A stretch of 51,246 nt of DNA from Verrucomicrobiia bacterium (GCA_025451535.1 JANWKE010000020.1:1-51246); one strand, 5' to 3'; positions 24,291 through 32,696 are shown, numbered from the stretch's first letter. The notes: generated from the letters alone by a model not told the origin. Program-made: numbers and translations.

Positions 24291-24325
24291 CGTCAATCGT
24301 AAATCGTCAATCATAAATCATAAAT
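24291..24325 (+). repeat. Heptanucleotide array running into the thiG start codon
   Basis: Five consecutive 7-base units with variants CGTCAAT, CGTAAAT and CATAAAT. The last unit supplies the A and T of the thiG ATG (24324-24326). CGTAAAT is the reverse complement of the ATTTACG unit after pyrK. No Shine-Dalgarno sequence is left between the array and the start. Confidence 0.85.
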
Positions 24326-25103
24326 GAGTCAGCCATTGACCATCGCGGGCAGAATCTTCCGGTCGCGCCTGATTCTGGGCACGGGCAAGTTTTCGTCGCC
24401 CGAAGCCATGCGTGACGCGCTCGATGCCAGCGGCGCGGAATTGGTGACCGTCGCCCTGCGCCGCGCCGATTTGTCCGGCCAACACGACCCGTTCGCAAAC
24501 ATTCTGGAATTCATTGACCCGAAAAAATATCTCCTGTTGCCCAACACCAGTGGTGCGATGAACGCCGAGGAAGCCGTCCGGCTCGCGCGCCTCGCCGCCG
24601 CCGCCGGTTTGCCGAAGTGGGTGAAGCTCGAAATTCATCCCGACCCGCGTTATCTGCTGCCCGACCCGGTGGAAACTTTCAAGGCTGCCGAAATGCTGGT
24701 GAAGGAAGGGTTCACCGTCCTGCCTTACATCAACGCCGACCCGGTGCTGGCCAAGCGGCTGCAGGATGCCGGTTGCGCGACGGTGATGCCGCTCGGCTCG
24801 CCCATTGGTTCAAACCGTGGCGTGCAGACGCGCGACCAGATCCGCATCATCATCGAACAGGCGACGGTGCCGGTGGTTGTGGACGCCGGCCTCGGTGCGC
24901 CGAGTCACGTCGCCGAGGCTATGGAAATGGGCGCCGATGCCGTGCTCGTCAATACCGCCATCGCCGTCTCCAGCGACCCGAACAAGATGGCGGTTGCCTT
25001 CAGAAACGCGGTGGAAGCCGGACGCACCGCCTACGAAACCGGTCTCGCCGTGCAACAGGATACCGCCAGCGCCACCAGCCCGCTGACGGCCTTTCTGGAT
25101 TAG
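24324..25103 (+). CDS. thiG: Thiazole synthase ThiG
   Basis: 259 residues. ThiG builds the thiazole phosphate of thiamine from deoxyxylulose phosphate, dehydroglycine and ThiS thiocarboxylate. Marks of the family: [56 protein letters not shown] (the lysine that forms the imine with the sugar), [48 protein letters not shown] and [11 protein letters not shown]. thiS, thiF and thiH are not adjacent, so the pathway is scattered. I see no TPP riboswitch upstream; the start codon lies inside the heptanucleotide array. Confidence 0.96.
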   Translation: MSQPLTIAGRIFRSRLILGTGKFSSPEAMRDALDASGAELVTVALRRADLSGQHDPFANILEFIDPKKYLLLPNTSGAMNAEEAVRLARLAAAAGLPKWVKLEIHPDPRYLLPDPVETFKAAEMLVKEGFTVLPYINADPVLAKRLQDAGCATVMPLGSPIGSNRGVQTRDQIRIIIEQATVPVVVDAGLGAPSHVAEAMEMGADAVLVNTAIAVSSDPNKMAVAFRNAVEAGRTAYETGLAVQQDTASATSPLTAFLD

Positions 25104-25302
25104 ACGAACCATCGCCTGGTCGGAATCGGAACGATTTTACAGGACAGTCAAAGGAAATTTTAGGCACGCGGCGGATTTTTTTTCCGGAAGCGCGAAAAGC
25201 TTTCCGGCGGCGGCCATCCGGAAGTTGCAAGACTGTCTTTCCCAACTGCATAGTCTCTCACTTCAAACCCGCTTGCACCCATGTGCCCGTTCCCCGGAAT
25301 TA

Positions 25303-25331
25303 TTCACAAACAAGTGCCGTGGCATTAGAGT
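25303..25331 (+). promoter_or_regulatory. Promoter of the outer-membrane barrel gene
   Basis: TTCACA at 25303-25308, a 17-base spacer, and TAGAGT at 25326-25331. Gives a leader of about ten bases before ATG 25348. Confidence 0.4.
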
Positions 25332-25347
25332 TGCTATTCGTTGCGAA

Positions 25348-26136
25348 ATGGAAATGAACATTCGTTCAATCACAATCGTCGTTGCTGTTCTCGTCATGTC
25401 CACGGTGGCTGGATCCGCACAGGATTGGACCAAAGGTTCACAAGGTTCAACGGTTTGGACGGTCCCCGACTCCCGGGCTCAGACGCCGGGCGCACAAGGT
25501 CAGACCGGGGACTCGCAGTTTTTTCTGACGGACCATCTGTATGCCGGTATTGATTTTGGCGGCTTGTACCAGCAAAACGCGACTTTGGACAAAACAACCT
25601 CCTCAAGCACGCCTCCCCCCATAACCACCAGCGGGACCGCAACGTTTAATCTCGGGATTCGCGGAGACGCCGTCCTGGGTTACAAAATCAACAAATCATG
25701 GGCGGCGGAATTTGATACGGGTTTGCTTTGGAATTCCATGGACAAAGTCGGCACCAATTCACTGAGTTCCCTTGGCCAAAGTGCCGACACCTATACGATA
25801 CCTTTCCTGGTAAACGCCATCTACCAGATACCGATCAGGGGCCCATGGTCTGCTTACGTCGGAATCGGAGCCGGCGGAGCGGCCACCATTCTCTCCTACA
25901 ACAACAGCGGAAACAATTTGAGTGATACCGCCTTCACCTTCGCCTACCAGGCAAAGCTGGGATTGAAATATGCACTGACAAAAAATGCTTCGTTCGACGT
26001 CGGCTATGATTTCCTGGGCATGACGGACCCGAGCTGGCGTGCCAGCGCAAATGTCGGCGCCCCGACTGATTATCAATTCAAGGAAAAAGGCTTTTACACT
26101 CATTCTGTCGCCATCAGTTTTACCTGGACGTTCTGA
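25348..26136 (+). CDS. Outer-membrane beta-barrel protein (OmpA/OmpW-like)
   Basis: 262 residues from ATG 25348 (ATG 25354 also possible). After a signal peptide (ITIVVAVLVMSTVAGSAQD) and a short Gln/Ser-rich linker the protein is a run of alternating strands (LYAGIDFGGLYQQN, GDAVLGYKINKSWAAEFDTGL, WSAYVGIGAGGAATILSY, AYQAKLGLKYALTKNASFDVGYDFLG). It ends VAISFTWTF, a terminal phenylalanine as used for outer-membrane assembly. It has eight or so strands, like small OmpA/OmpW-type barrels. No ligand can be named. An intrinsic terminator follows. Confidence 0.8.
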   Translation: MEMNIRSITIVVAVLVMSTVAGSAQDWTKGSQGSTVWTVPDSRAQTPGAQGQTGDSQFFLTDHLYAGIDFGGLYQQNATLDKTTSSSTPPPITTSGTATFNLGIRGDAVLGYKINKSWAAEFDTGLLWNSMDKVGTNSLSSLGQSADTYTIPFLVNAIYQIPIRGPWSAYVGIGAGGAATILSYNNSGNNLSDTAFTFAYQAKLGLKYALTKNASFDVGYDFLGMTDPSWRASANVGAPTDYQFKEKGFYTHSVAISFTWTF

Positions 26137-26162
26137 CCCCGCTCAAAATCAGACTGTGCCTC

Positions 26163-26188
26163 CGCGCCCCGATTTGTGACGGGGCGCG
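26163..26188 (+). terminator. Intrinsic terminator after the outer-membrane barrel gene
   Basis: Stem CGCGCCCCG (26163-26171) and CGGGGCGCG (26180-26188) with an 8-base loop, followed by AACATTTT. Confidence 0.7.
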
Positions 26189-26272
26189 AACATTTTCCGC
26201 GGCCCGCCAGGCCTCAATTCTTTGTTTCCTTCGCCGGCCAATACGGGTTAAAAGATGGTCGTGAACTACACC

Positions 26273-27277
26273 ATGTTATCGGTTGAGCGCGTCCGGAAAC
26301 TGCTCGCCGCCGCCCGCCAGGCCCGCGTGCTGGTGGTCGGCGACGTGATGCTGGACCATTTCATCTGGGGTGGCGTGTCGCGCATTTCACCTGAGGCACC
26401 GGTACCCGTAGTGGAGTTCGAGCGCGAAAGTTTCATGCCGGGCGGCGCGGCGAACGTGGCGCGCAATCTGGCCGCGCTCAACGTGGCCGTGGAACTTTTC
26501 GGCATGATTGGCCATGATGAAAACGGGCGGCATTTGAAAGAATTGCTCTGTGGACAAAATATCAACTGCGGGGGTCTGTTGGCCAATACCGTGCGCCATA
26601 CGAGCGTCAAAACCCGCATCGTAGCGCATCAGCAACAGGTCGTCCGCATTGACCGTGAAACCCGCGACGGCCTGGACGCGCGCCTCACCGGGCGTTTGCT
26701 GGCCGAAATCAAGGCGAAACTCCGCAAGACGGACGCCGTGATTGTCGGCGATTACGGCAAGGGCGTCATCACGCAGCCGTTGCTCAATGAACTCAAATCG
26801 CTTTGCCGGGCGCGCGGCGTCTGGATGAGCTTCGATCCCAAGCCGGTTCACCATTTGAACCTGGCCGGCCTTTCGCTCATCACGCCCAATCGCAAGGAAG
26901 CCTTTGAACTGGCGAACCTGCCGGACGAAACGCGCTGCTCGCATCCGCTGGCCGATAAAAATCTCATGCTCGCCGCCGAACGTTTGCTCAACGAACTCCG
27001 GCCGGCCGTTTTGCTCATCACGTTGGGCGAACTGGGCATGTTGCTCTGCCAGCGCGGGCAGAAGCCGGTTCACATTCCCACCGTGGCGCAGGAAGTGTTT
27101 GACGTCTCCGGCGCCGGTGACACCGTCATCGCCACTTTTACACTGGGGATTGCCGCCGGTGCGTCGCCGCTGGAGGCGGCCATCCTGTCGAATCATGCGG
27201 CGGGCATCGTCGTGGGCAAGGTCGGCACGGCCACGGCAGCGCCGGTGGAATTGCTAAAGAGTTTTAATCGCGGATGA
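26273..27277 (+). CDS. rfaE1: D-glycero-beta-D-manno-heptose-7-phosphate kinase
   Basis: 334 residues from ATG 26273; ATG 26255 is in frame but adds nothing family-like. PfkB-type sugar kinase: RVLVVGDVMLDHFIWGGVSRISPEAPVPVVE, then MPGGAANVARNLAAL, the central VVRIDRET, AVIVGDYGKGVI, and near the C terminus DVSGAGDTVIATFTLGI with the catalytic aspartate in GAGD. This matches the N-terminal kinase half of HldE. The protein ends there, so the ADP-transferase half (RfaE2) must be a separate gene elsewhere. It makes the heptose used in the lipopolysaccharide core, consistent with a Gram-negative envelope. Confidence 0.93.
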   Translation: MLSVERVRKLLAAARQARVLVVGDVMLDHFIWGGVSRISPEAPVPVVEFERESFMPGGAANVARNLAALNVAVELFGMIGHDENGRHLKELLCGQNINCGGLLANTVRHTSVKTRIVAHQQQVVRIDRETRDGLDARLTGRLLAEIKAKLRKTDAVIVGDYGKGVITQPLLNELKSLCRARGVWMSFDPKPVHHLNLAGLSLITPNRKEAFELANLPDETRCSHPLADKNLMLAAERLLNELRPAVLLITLGELGMLLCQRGQKPVHIPTVAQEVFDVSGAGDTVIATFTLGIAAGASPLEAAILSNHAAGIVVGKVGTATAAPVELLKSFNRG

Positions 27278-27326
27278 ATGGATGACGTGGATTGAATATA
27301 AGAGATGACGAACCCCTCGCCTCTTT

Positions 27327-27351
27327 CCTCTCCCCGCCGGGCGGGGAGAGG
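27327..27351. repeat. Near-perfect GC-rich palindrome
   Basis: Arms CCTCTCCCCGCC (27327-27338) and GGCGGGGAGAGG (27340-27351) with a single-base loop, within a stretch rich in CTC/GAG between rfaE1 and panB. It has the form of a REP-like interspersed element; only this copy is in the window. It could end rfaE1 transcription, although no T tract follows. Confidence 0.6.
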
Positions 27352-27412
27352 GAGGCCGGAGGTCGGATGAGGAATTTTAGTCCGTGCCAGTTCTTTGCTT
27401 CGTGAAAGCACA

Positions 27413-28177
27413 ATGAACCAGATAAAAATCACCGTTGACGCCATTCGCGCGATGAAAAGCCGCGGCGAAAAAATTGCCGCGCTGACGGCCTACGATTTCC
27501 CCATGACAAAATTGCTCGACGAGGCGGGCATTCCGTTCATCCATGTCGGCGACTCGCTGGGCATGGTCGTGCTGGGTTATCCCGACACCACGCACGTGAC
27601 GATGGCGGACATGGAACATCACATGCGTGCCGCGGCGCGGGCGCAACCGAAGGCCTTGCTCGGCGCGGATATGCCGTATCGGAGTTATGAAACGCCGGCC
27701 GATGCGGTCAAAAATGCCAGACGTCTTGTGGCCGCCGGCGCGGAATTCGTGAAGGCCGAAGGTGGACGCGGAATCCTCGAACAGGTTCGCGCGATTGTGT
27801 CCGCGGGCATTCCCTTTTGCGGACATCTGGGCATGTTGCCGCAGCACGTCGTCGAAGAAGGCGGTTATCACGTCAAAGGCAAAAAAGAACCGGAACACCA
27901 GGCGCTGCTCGACGACGCTCAGGCACTGGCCGATGCGGGTGCGTTTGCCATTGTCCTGGAACTGGTAACGCCGCCGGTGGCGAACGAGTTGACCAAAGCT
28001 CTGCCGATTCCGACCATCGGCATCGGCTCCGGTCCCGATTGTGACGGGCAAATTCTGGTCACGTCGGATTTGATTGGGATGTTTCCGTGGTTTACGCCGC
28101 GGTTCGTCAAACCGCAGGTAAATTGCGCGCCGGAAATCAAGGCCGCCGTGGCCGCCTGGAAAAATTCCCTTGGTTAA
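27413..28177 (+). CDS. panB: 3-methyl-2-oxobutanoate hydroxymethyltransferase
   Basis: 254 residues from ATG 27413; a TTG 18 bases upstream is in frame but less likely. PanB makes ketopantoate for pantothenate and CoA. The barrel is complete: KIAALTAYDFPMTKLLDEAGI, HVGDSLGMVVLGY (magnesium-binding Asp), DMPYRSYE, FVKAEGG, IPFCGHLGMLPQHV, and VPTIGIG-like IPTIGIGSGPDCDGQILVTSDLIGM, with the late catalytic glutamate in IVLELV. panC and panD are not next to it. Length and motifs are normal. Confidence 0.96.
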   Translation: MNQIKITVDAIRAMKSRGEKIAALTAYDFPMTKLLDEAGIPFIHVGDSLGMVVLGYPDTTHVTMADMEHHMRAAARAQPKALLGADMPYRSYETPADAVKNARRLVAAGAEFVKAEGGRGILEQVRAIVSAGIPFCGHLGMLPQHVVEEGGYHVKGKKEPEHQALLDDAQALADAGAFAIVLELVTPPVANELTKALPIPTIGIGSGPDCDGQILVTSDLIGMFPWFTPRFVKPQVNCAPEIKAAVAAWKNSLG

Positions 28178-28227
28178 TCCTGGAACTTTTCATTGGCCCA
28201 AGTGTTGCTTTAACAGGTTGAAATCGC

Positions 28228-29409
28228 ATGGAATTGGAATCATTGATTGAATCGGCGGCGGCCAACGGCGCCAGTGACTTGCACCTGGAAGCCGGGATGC
28301 CGGCGGCCTTGCGCGTGCGGGGCGCCTTGCGGGTGGCCGGCGAACCGATAGCACCAAAAACCCTGCTGGACATGGCGCACACGCTCATTGGCGAAAACCA
28401 TTGGCCCGCCTTCCTGGAGCGGCGTTCGTATGACCTGTCCAAAACCGTCCGCGGTGTCCGTTGCCGGATCAATGTGTTGCAAACGTCGCGTGGCGTTGGC
28501 CTGGCCATCCGCCTGCTCGCGCCGTTTCAGGCCACGGTGGAAAAACTCAATCTGCTGCCGGACCTGAAAAAACTGGTCAAAAACACCCACGGCCTGATTC
28601 TGATTTGCGGCCCCACCGGCAGCGGCAAATCGTCGACGCTGGCCGCCTTGATCCAGGAAATCAATCTCACCGATGCCCGGCACATCGTGACGGTGGAAAG
28701 TCCTATTGAATACACCTTCCGCCCGCGCCGCGCCTACATCCGCCAGCGCGAAGTGGGACGCGACACGCCGAGTTTCGAGCAGGCCCTGTTGGACGCCTTG
28801 CGCGAGGACCCGGACGTGCTGATGGTGGGCGAAATGCGCGACCCGGAAACGATGCGCCTGACCCTGAGTGCGTCAGAGACCGGCCATCTTGTCCTGGCCA
28901 CGGTGCATTCCTCAACCTGCGCCGAGGCGATCCAACGCGTGGCTTCCGCCTTTCCGGCGGAGATCCAAAGCGCTGTCTGCTCGCAACTGGCCGATTGCCT
29001 CGTCGCGGTCATTTCGCAACGGCTCCGGTTCCGGCAGGACTTGAACATCCTGGTTCCCGAGTGCGAAATCCTGATGGCGACCCATGCCGTGAAAAACTTC
29101 ATCCGCACCCGCGAATTTTTCAAAGTCATCACGGCCATCGAAACCGGCGCCGACCACGGCATGTGGACCTTCCAGCGTTACGCCAAATGGCTGGAAACCC
29201 GGGGCAACTTCTTCATCCCCGGTCAGAACGCGGAACCGCTCGATAACGAGCCGGCCGAATCGCTCCCGGCTGTCACGCTGCCGGCCATGACCGCCGGCAC
29301 ACCCAAGGCAGTGGAAAAGAAATCCAGGCCCCATGCCCACCACGAAAGCGGCCGGATCGAAATTGAACCGGTTGAAGGCGAGTTCGGGAAAATCCTCAAG
29401 AAACCGTAG
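28228..29409 (+). CDS. PilT/PilU-like twitching motility ATPase
   Basis: 393 residues. The N-terminal domain begins LIESAAANGASDLHLEAGMPAALRVRG, typical of PilT. The ATPase core has Walker A GPTGSGKS at 128-135, the Asp box (HIVTVESPIEYTF), Walker B (DALREDPDVLMVGEMRDPETM) and the His box (TGHLVLATVHSS). PilT-family motors depolymerise type IV pili. After residue 330 an unusual low-complexity proline/lysine-rich C terminus of about 60 residues is added, as in some PilU paralogues. No pilus assembly genes are adjacent, so whether it is PilT, PilU or a paralogue is open. Confidence 0.88.
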   Translation: MELESLIESAAANGASDLHLEAGMPAALRVRGALRVAGEPIAPKTLLDMAHTLIGENHWPAFLERRSYDLSKTVRGVRCRINVLQTSRGVGLAIRLLAPFQATVEKLNLLPDLKKLVKNTHGLILICGPTGSGKSSTLAALIQEINLTDARHIVTVESPIEYTFRPRRAYIRQREVGRDTPSFEQALLDALREDPDVLMVGEMRDPETMRLTLSASETGHLVLATVHSSTCAEAIQRVASAFPAEIQSAVCSQLADCLVAVISQRLRFRQDLNILVPECEILMATHAVKNFIRTREFFKVITAIETGADHGMWTFQRYAKWLETRGNFFIPGQNAEPLDNEPAESLPAVTLPAMTAGTPKAVEKKSRPHAHHESGRIEIEPVEGEFGKILKKP

Positions 29410-29580
29410 TAAGCCGGCCAGCGACGGTCAAACTGTCCCGGCCAAGGAAATTCCCCGATGATGGCTGGCCTCAAACTTAATCAGATTTTTCCATCGTGGC
29501 AGTTGCCCGGTTGGCTGCCCATTTAATCGTTTCCTTCATTTTCCCTGGGTTTGCGTTAAGTACATACTCCCGATTTTTCT

Positions 29581-29609
29581 TTGGGTTGGACAGCATTTGT
29601 CCAACCCAA
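29581..29609 (+). promoter_or_regulatory. Perfect 12-bp inverted repeat upstream of the 67-aa protein gene
   Basis: TTGGGTTGGACA (29581-29592), five-base loop GCATT, TGTCCAACCCAA (29598-29609), 35 bases before ATG 29645. The perfect symmetry suits a dimeric repressor operator; it could equally fold as a hairpin in the mRNA leader. No T tract follows, so it is not a typical terminator. Confidence 0.6.
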
Positions 29610-29644
29610 CCCCTTAGGATGCCATTAAAAATGAAAGGCACGAT

Positions 29645-29848
29645 ATGAATAACGAACAACTCGAACTCGGCATCCATGGTGGCAAAGTTCCACTAAATCC
29701 CGCGCCGCGGAACCGCCAAGTCCGCGCCAACTGGTGGTTCACCCAGATGCGGAACATCGTAGGCCGCGCGATGGATTGGGAAACCGCCGGCCAACCGCGC
29801 CCGGAACAAATCTGGATTCCCGGCGCCCACCGCGAGGTGGAAGTGTGA
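29645..29848 (+). CDS. Small conserved-looking protein (67 aa)
   Basis: Starts MNNEQLELGIHGG and contains NRQVRANWWFTQMRNIVGRAMDW, a basic amphipathic helix with a tryptophan pair, then PRPEQIWIPGAH. There is no membrane segment, signal peptide or cysteine. A GAAAGG Shine-Dalgarno sequence six bases ahead of ATG 29645 supports translation, unlike most genes here. I recall similar short proteins from verrucomicrobia but cannot verify it. No function is assignable. Upstream is a perfect inverted repeat, downstream a long palindromic element shared with the convergent esterase gene. Confidence 0.65.
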   Translation: MNNEQLELGIHGGKVPLNPAPRNRQVRANWWFTQMRNIVGRAMDWETAGQPRPEQIWIPGAHREVEV

Positions 29849-29853
29849 CAAAT

Positions 29854-29928
29854 CGGAGGGACGAGTTACACGAGTCCCTGAATTGCTTCGGGAACTGGTT
29901 TTGGGGACTCACGGAGCTCGTCCCTCCG
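29854..29928. repeat. Long nested palindromic element between convergent genes
   Basis: Outer arms CGGAGGGACGAG (29854-29865) and CTCGTCCCTCCG (29917-29928) are perfect complements. Inside, GAGTCCC (29872-29878) pairs with GGGACTC (29904-29910). The element fills the gap between the stops of the 67-aa protein gene (29848) and the esterase gene (29934) and could terminate both. Its size and nesting resemble a miniature interspersed element. Confidence 0.65.
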
Positions 29929-29933
29929 AAGTT

Positions 29934-30551
29934 TCAAGCAGAATAGCCGGCTTGCACAAAATCCCGGATCAGCACGATTTCCTCCTCGGTGATCGTGTGG
30001 ACCTTTTCAATTTCACGCCATTCCACATTGAGGCCCGCAGCTTTGAGCAGCGGAATTTGTCCGCGGACCGGATCAATCCGTATCAACGGGTCGCCGGTGC
30101 CATGGGTCATGAGCAGCCGCTGTTGACGGGCGACCGGCGAGAGTTCCTGCAGCAATTTTTCCAGCTGGCTCACCCAGCCGCTGATGCCGATAACCCCTGC
30201 AAACCGATGCGGATAGCGCAAGCCGACGTCAACGGCCATCAAACAACCCTGCGAAAAACCGCCGAAGGTGATTTGTTCCGCCGGAAATCCGCGCGACGGC
30301 AAATCATCGAGCAATTCAAAAAGCAGGGTCCGGCTGTGCTGCACGCCGGGCACGATGTCGTTCAAGTCGAACCAGGCATGACCGCCGTAGTAGTCATACG
30401 GCGCGTTGACGAGCAGATAATTGAGCCACGGCAGTTCCATCACCTCCGGCAGCCAGCGATAGCCTTCGATGCTGTCACCCAAACCGTGCAGCATCACCAT
30501 CAGCCTTTGGGAATTTTTCTCCCGGGCCGGGATCAGTTCGCTATGGAGCAT
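29934..30551 (-). CDS. Phospholipase/carboxylesterase-family alpha/beta hydrolase
   Basis: 205 residues. The fold and triad are clear: VMLHGLGDS (oxyanion-hole region), the nucleophile serine in GGFSQGCLMAVDV, the acid in THGTGDPLI, and a C-terminal histidine in EKVHTI. This is the size and layout of bacterial acyl-protein-thioesterase/YpfH-type esterases. Substrate unknown; no signal peptide, so cytosolic. It starts three bases after the stop of the haem-binding gene and is cotranscribed with it. Confidence 0.88.
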   Translation of the reverse strand: MLHSELIPAREKNSQRLMVMLHGLGDSIEGYRWLPEVMELPWLNYLLVNAPYDYYGGHAWFDLNDIVPGVQHSRTLLFELLDDLPSRGFPAEQITFGGFSQGCLMAVDVGLRYPHRFAGVIGISGWVSQLEKLLQELSPVARQQRLLMTHGTGDPLIRIDPVRGQIPLLKAAGLNVEWREIEKVHTITEEEIVLIRDFVQAGYSA

Positions 30552-30554
30552 GAA

Positions 30555-31028
30555 TTATTTTCCCGCAGCAGCGACGGTTTTCAAGCGTTTGGCCTCCTGA
30601 TCGAGCCATTGAATCAATTGCTGGCGTTGGTCGGCGGTGATCCGGGATGCCGGATGAATCATCTGGTACTTCGCCGGCGGCATTTCGTTGTAGCCCAGTT
30701 CTTCACTGGCGTTTTCCAGCCGTTTGGCGGCGTGTTCCGGGTCGTCCACCGGCCAGTCGGAAAGATTCAAATGCCGGCGCCCGCCCTGCACGTCGTTCGC
30801 AATCAACCATGATACCGGTGCGATATGGCTGTACCACGGCCATTGGGTTTCGTAGGAATGACAATCGTAACATGCCCCGCGGAACATCGCGGCGAGGGGC
30901 GGCGGCGGCGTTTCAGCGGCCAGAAAATCATGAACGACCGGCGGATTCGTGCGCGCCGGATTCGTCAATTGCAACAAGGCAAACACGACGACGAGCGCTC
31001 CCAAAATCCATTTCAATTTCTTCTTCAT
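30555..31028 (-). CDS. Membrane-anchored haem-binding domain protein
   Basis: 157 residues from ATG 31028. After a basic start (MKKKLKWILGALVVVFALLQL) comes one N-terminal membrane anchor, then the periplasmic haem-binding domain: MFRGACYDCHSYETQWPWYSHIAPVSWLIANDVQGGRRHLNLSDW, with one CxxCH and the conserved tryptophan/tyrosine pattern, and EMPPAKYQMIHPASRIT near the end, where a methionine could be the sixth ligand. A small single-haem electron carrier in the periplasm. The first gene of a pair with the esterase; nothing ties the two activities together. Confidence 0.85.
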   Translation of the reverse strand: MKKKLKWILGALVVVFALLQLTNPARTNPPVVHDFLAAETPPPPLAAMFRGACYDCHSYETQWPWYSHIAPVSWLIANDVQGGRRHLNLSDWPVDDPEHAAKRLENASEELGYNEMPPAKYQMIHPASRITADQRQQLIQWLDQEAKRLKTVAAAGK

Positions 31029-31177
31029 CCCGATTATCGGATGTACCAACAATGGGAAAAGTTCCCCACCAATGCAAACCCGAAAACGATATCACCACCT
31101 TCCGGGCTTGTTCAGCACCCTGCCCAACTTTAGTCTTCATCCGATTCAACCACATCCACCAACCCAAGAGGCATTTT

Positions 31178-31726
31178 ATGCGCAGACTGATTCAAGTCCT
31201 GGTTTCCCTGGCCATCCTTGACCTGGCAGCGGCCCAGCCAATCCATACCGAATTGACCAACGCCACCACACCGGCGGAGGACGCCAGGCCCAACAGTGAC
31301 CAGGTACCGGACGTGTATGCGCTCACCGGCCAGTTCGACCGGGTCCTCGTACTACGCTTCAAATACCAAACCGACCTGCTGGCTGGTTTGGAGCGGATGG
31401 TGAAGGTATGCAAAATCCGCAATGCCGTCATCCTGTCCGGCATTGGCTCGGTAAAAAGTTATCATTACCATACGGTAAGTAATGGCACTTTTCCCTCCAA
31501 GAACGTCCTGGTGAAGAATCCCGCCGGCCCGGCCGACATCGCCGGCATGAACGGCTACGTGATTGACGGCCGTGTCCATGCCCACATCACCTTCTCCGAT
31601 CCCGACAAGGCGTTCGGCGGACATCTCGAGCCCGGAACGACCGTGTTCACCTTTGCCATCGTCACCGTGGGTGTGTTCAAAGACGGCATGGATCTCGACC
31701 GGGTGGACGACAAGAACTACCGGTAG
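31178..31726 (+). CDS. Exported PPC (DUF296) domain protein
   Basis: 182 residues from ATG 31178, with AAGAGG about ten bases upstream. A signal peptide (RRLIQVLVSLAILDLAAAQ) precedes a linker and a single PPC/DUF296 domain: VLVLRFKYQTDLLAGLERMV, NAVILSGIGSV, GYVIDGRVHAHITFSD, and FGGHLEPGTTVFTFAIVTVGVF. The DGRVHAHI histidine pair is the presumed metal site. In plants the domain joins AT-hook DNA-binding proteins; bacterial versions are usually cytosolic and of unknown role. Export of this one is unusual. Confidence 0.8.
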   Translation: MRRLIQVLVSLAILDLAAAQPIHTELTNATTPAEDARPNSDQVPDVYALTGQFDRVLVLRFKYQTDLLAGLERMVKVCKIRNAVILSGIGSVKSYHYHTVSNGTFPSKNVLVKNPAGPADIAGMNGYVIDGRVHAHITFSDPDKAFGGHLEPGTTVFTFAIVTVGVFKDGMDLDRVDDKNYR

Positions 31727-31841
31727 CAGCCCGTTAAAACACTCCACAGCATAGTCGTTGGACCTGATTTGAGCTTCATTGCGAAATTTGCCGGTATCCG
31801 TTGGCCAACTGCCCTACCCACGAGCTAAAGTGGATTTCGTC

Positions 31842-32696
31842 TCATTTCAACTGCTTCCCAATATTCAATGTGCGCGGCAAAAATCTTTGCCGCGGTCGAA
31901 CCTGAACCAGTCGTCCGTGCGACCATTGCTCAAGCCGGTAAATGGCGCCGAACACAAAATCCGGCGCCCTCCCGCCCTGTCCGCCGACCCGTTCCGCACC
32001 GCGACGCACGTTGTCGATCAGCCACGCCGGCAGGCGCACGTGATACGGATTGCGCCGCACTTCGCCCGCGTGGCACGCCAGCGCCGCGACCAGATCGCCG
32101 ACATCCGCGGCACTCAATTCCACCAACAGATTCGGCTCCGCCATTTGTCCCCAAAATTCCGTCTCGATGACATGACATCGGAAACCGGCGGGCAGAGTTT
32201 TCAGCGCGTCCAACACCAGAAAATGCGTGCCGATGTGCACCGGGTGCCCGTCCTGTTCGTGTGGAATCAAAATCACGCGCGGCCGATGCTCAGCCAGAAT
32301 TCCGGCGACGCCTCTGACCGCCGCTTGCCAATGCGCCCGGTTTTGTTTCCGTGATTCAAGAGTGATACGCGGCCAACCCTGTTCCTTCGGCACCACCACA
32401 CCAAAGCCCAACGACGCGCAAGCGTTTTGCAATTCACGCCGACGGAAGGCTTGCCGTTCCTGCTTGCTGCCGAGCGTGACAGCGACGTTGATGACGTTCC
32501 ACCGGGCTTCACGCAATAACCGCAATGCCAGCCCGCCGACAATGCACTCGTCGTCCGGGTGCGGCGAGAAAATCAAAACCCTGGGTGCGCTGGCTGGAAT
32601 TTTCGGCCGCGTCTTGGGGGATATGTTTCCCGCCTTCAGAAAACTTCCCCGGTTGACCAGGCTTTGAAAGCGGGAAACGAATTGGCGCGCGTTCAT
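31842..32696 (-). CDS. PIG-L-family deacetylase
   Basis: 284 residues. PHPDDE at 45-50 (VLIFSPHPDDECIVGGLALRL) is the zinc-binding signature of LmbE/PIG-L N-acetylglucosaminyl deacetylases. ILIPHEQDGHPVHIGTHFLVLDAL carries the third histidine. The remainder is a less conserved GxxF-type fold. Family members deacetylate GlcNAc derivatives in mycothiol, bacillithiol or antibiotic synthesis; the substrate here is unknown. Its ATG overlaps the stop of the metal ATPase gene by four bases (ATGA), so the two are translated together. Confidence 0.86.
   Translation of the reverse strand: MNARQFVSRFQSLVNRGSFLKAGNISPKTRPKIPASAPRVLIFSPHPDDECIVGGLALRLLREARWNVINVAVTLGSKQERQAFRRRELQNACASLGFGVVVPKEQGWPRITLESRKQNRAHWQAAVRGVAGILAEHRPRVILIPHEQDGHPVHIGTHFLVLDALKTLPAGFRCHVIETEFWGQMAEPNLLVELSAADVGDLVAALACHAGEVRRNPYHVRLPAWLIDNVRRGAERVGGQGGRAPDFVFGAIYRLEQWSHGRLVQVRPRQRFLPRTLNIGKQLK

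Noticed and set aside
24062-24323. A thiamine (TPP) riboswitch before thiG
   Set aside because: No CTGAGA-type core or paired helices; the region holds a short hairpin and the heptanucleotide array.
29477-29677. A 66-codon minus-strand frame before the 67-aa gene
   Set aside because: It covers the palindrome and the start of a better-supported gene with a Shine-Dalgarno sequence.
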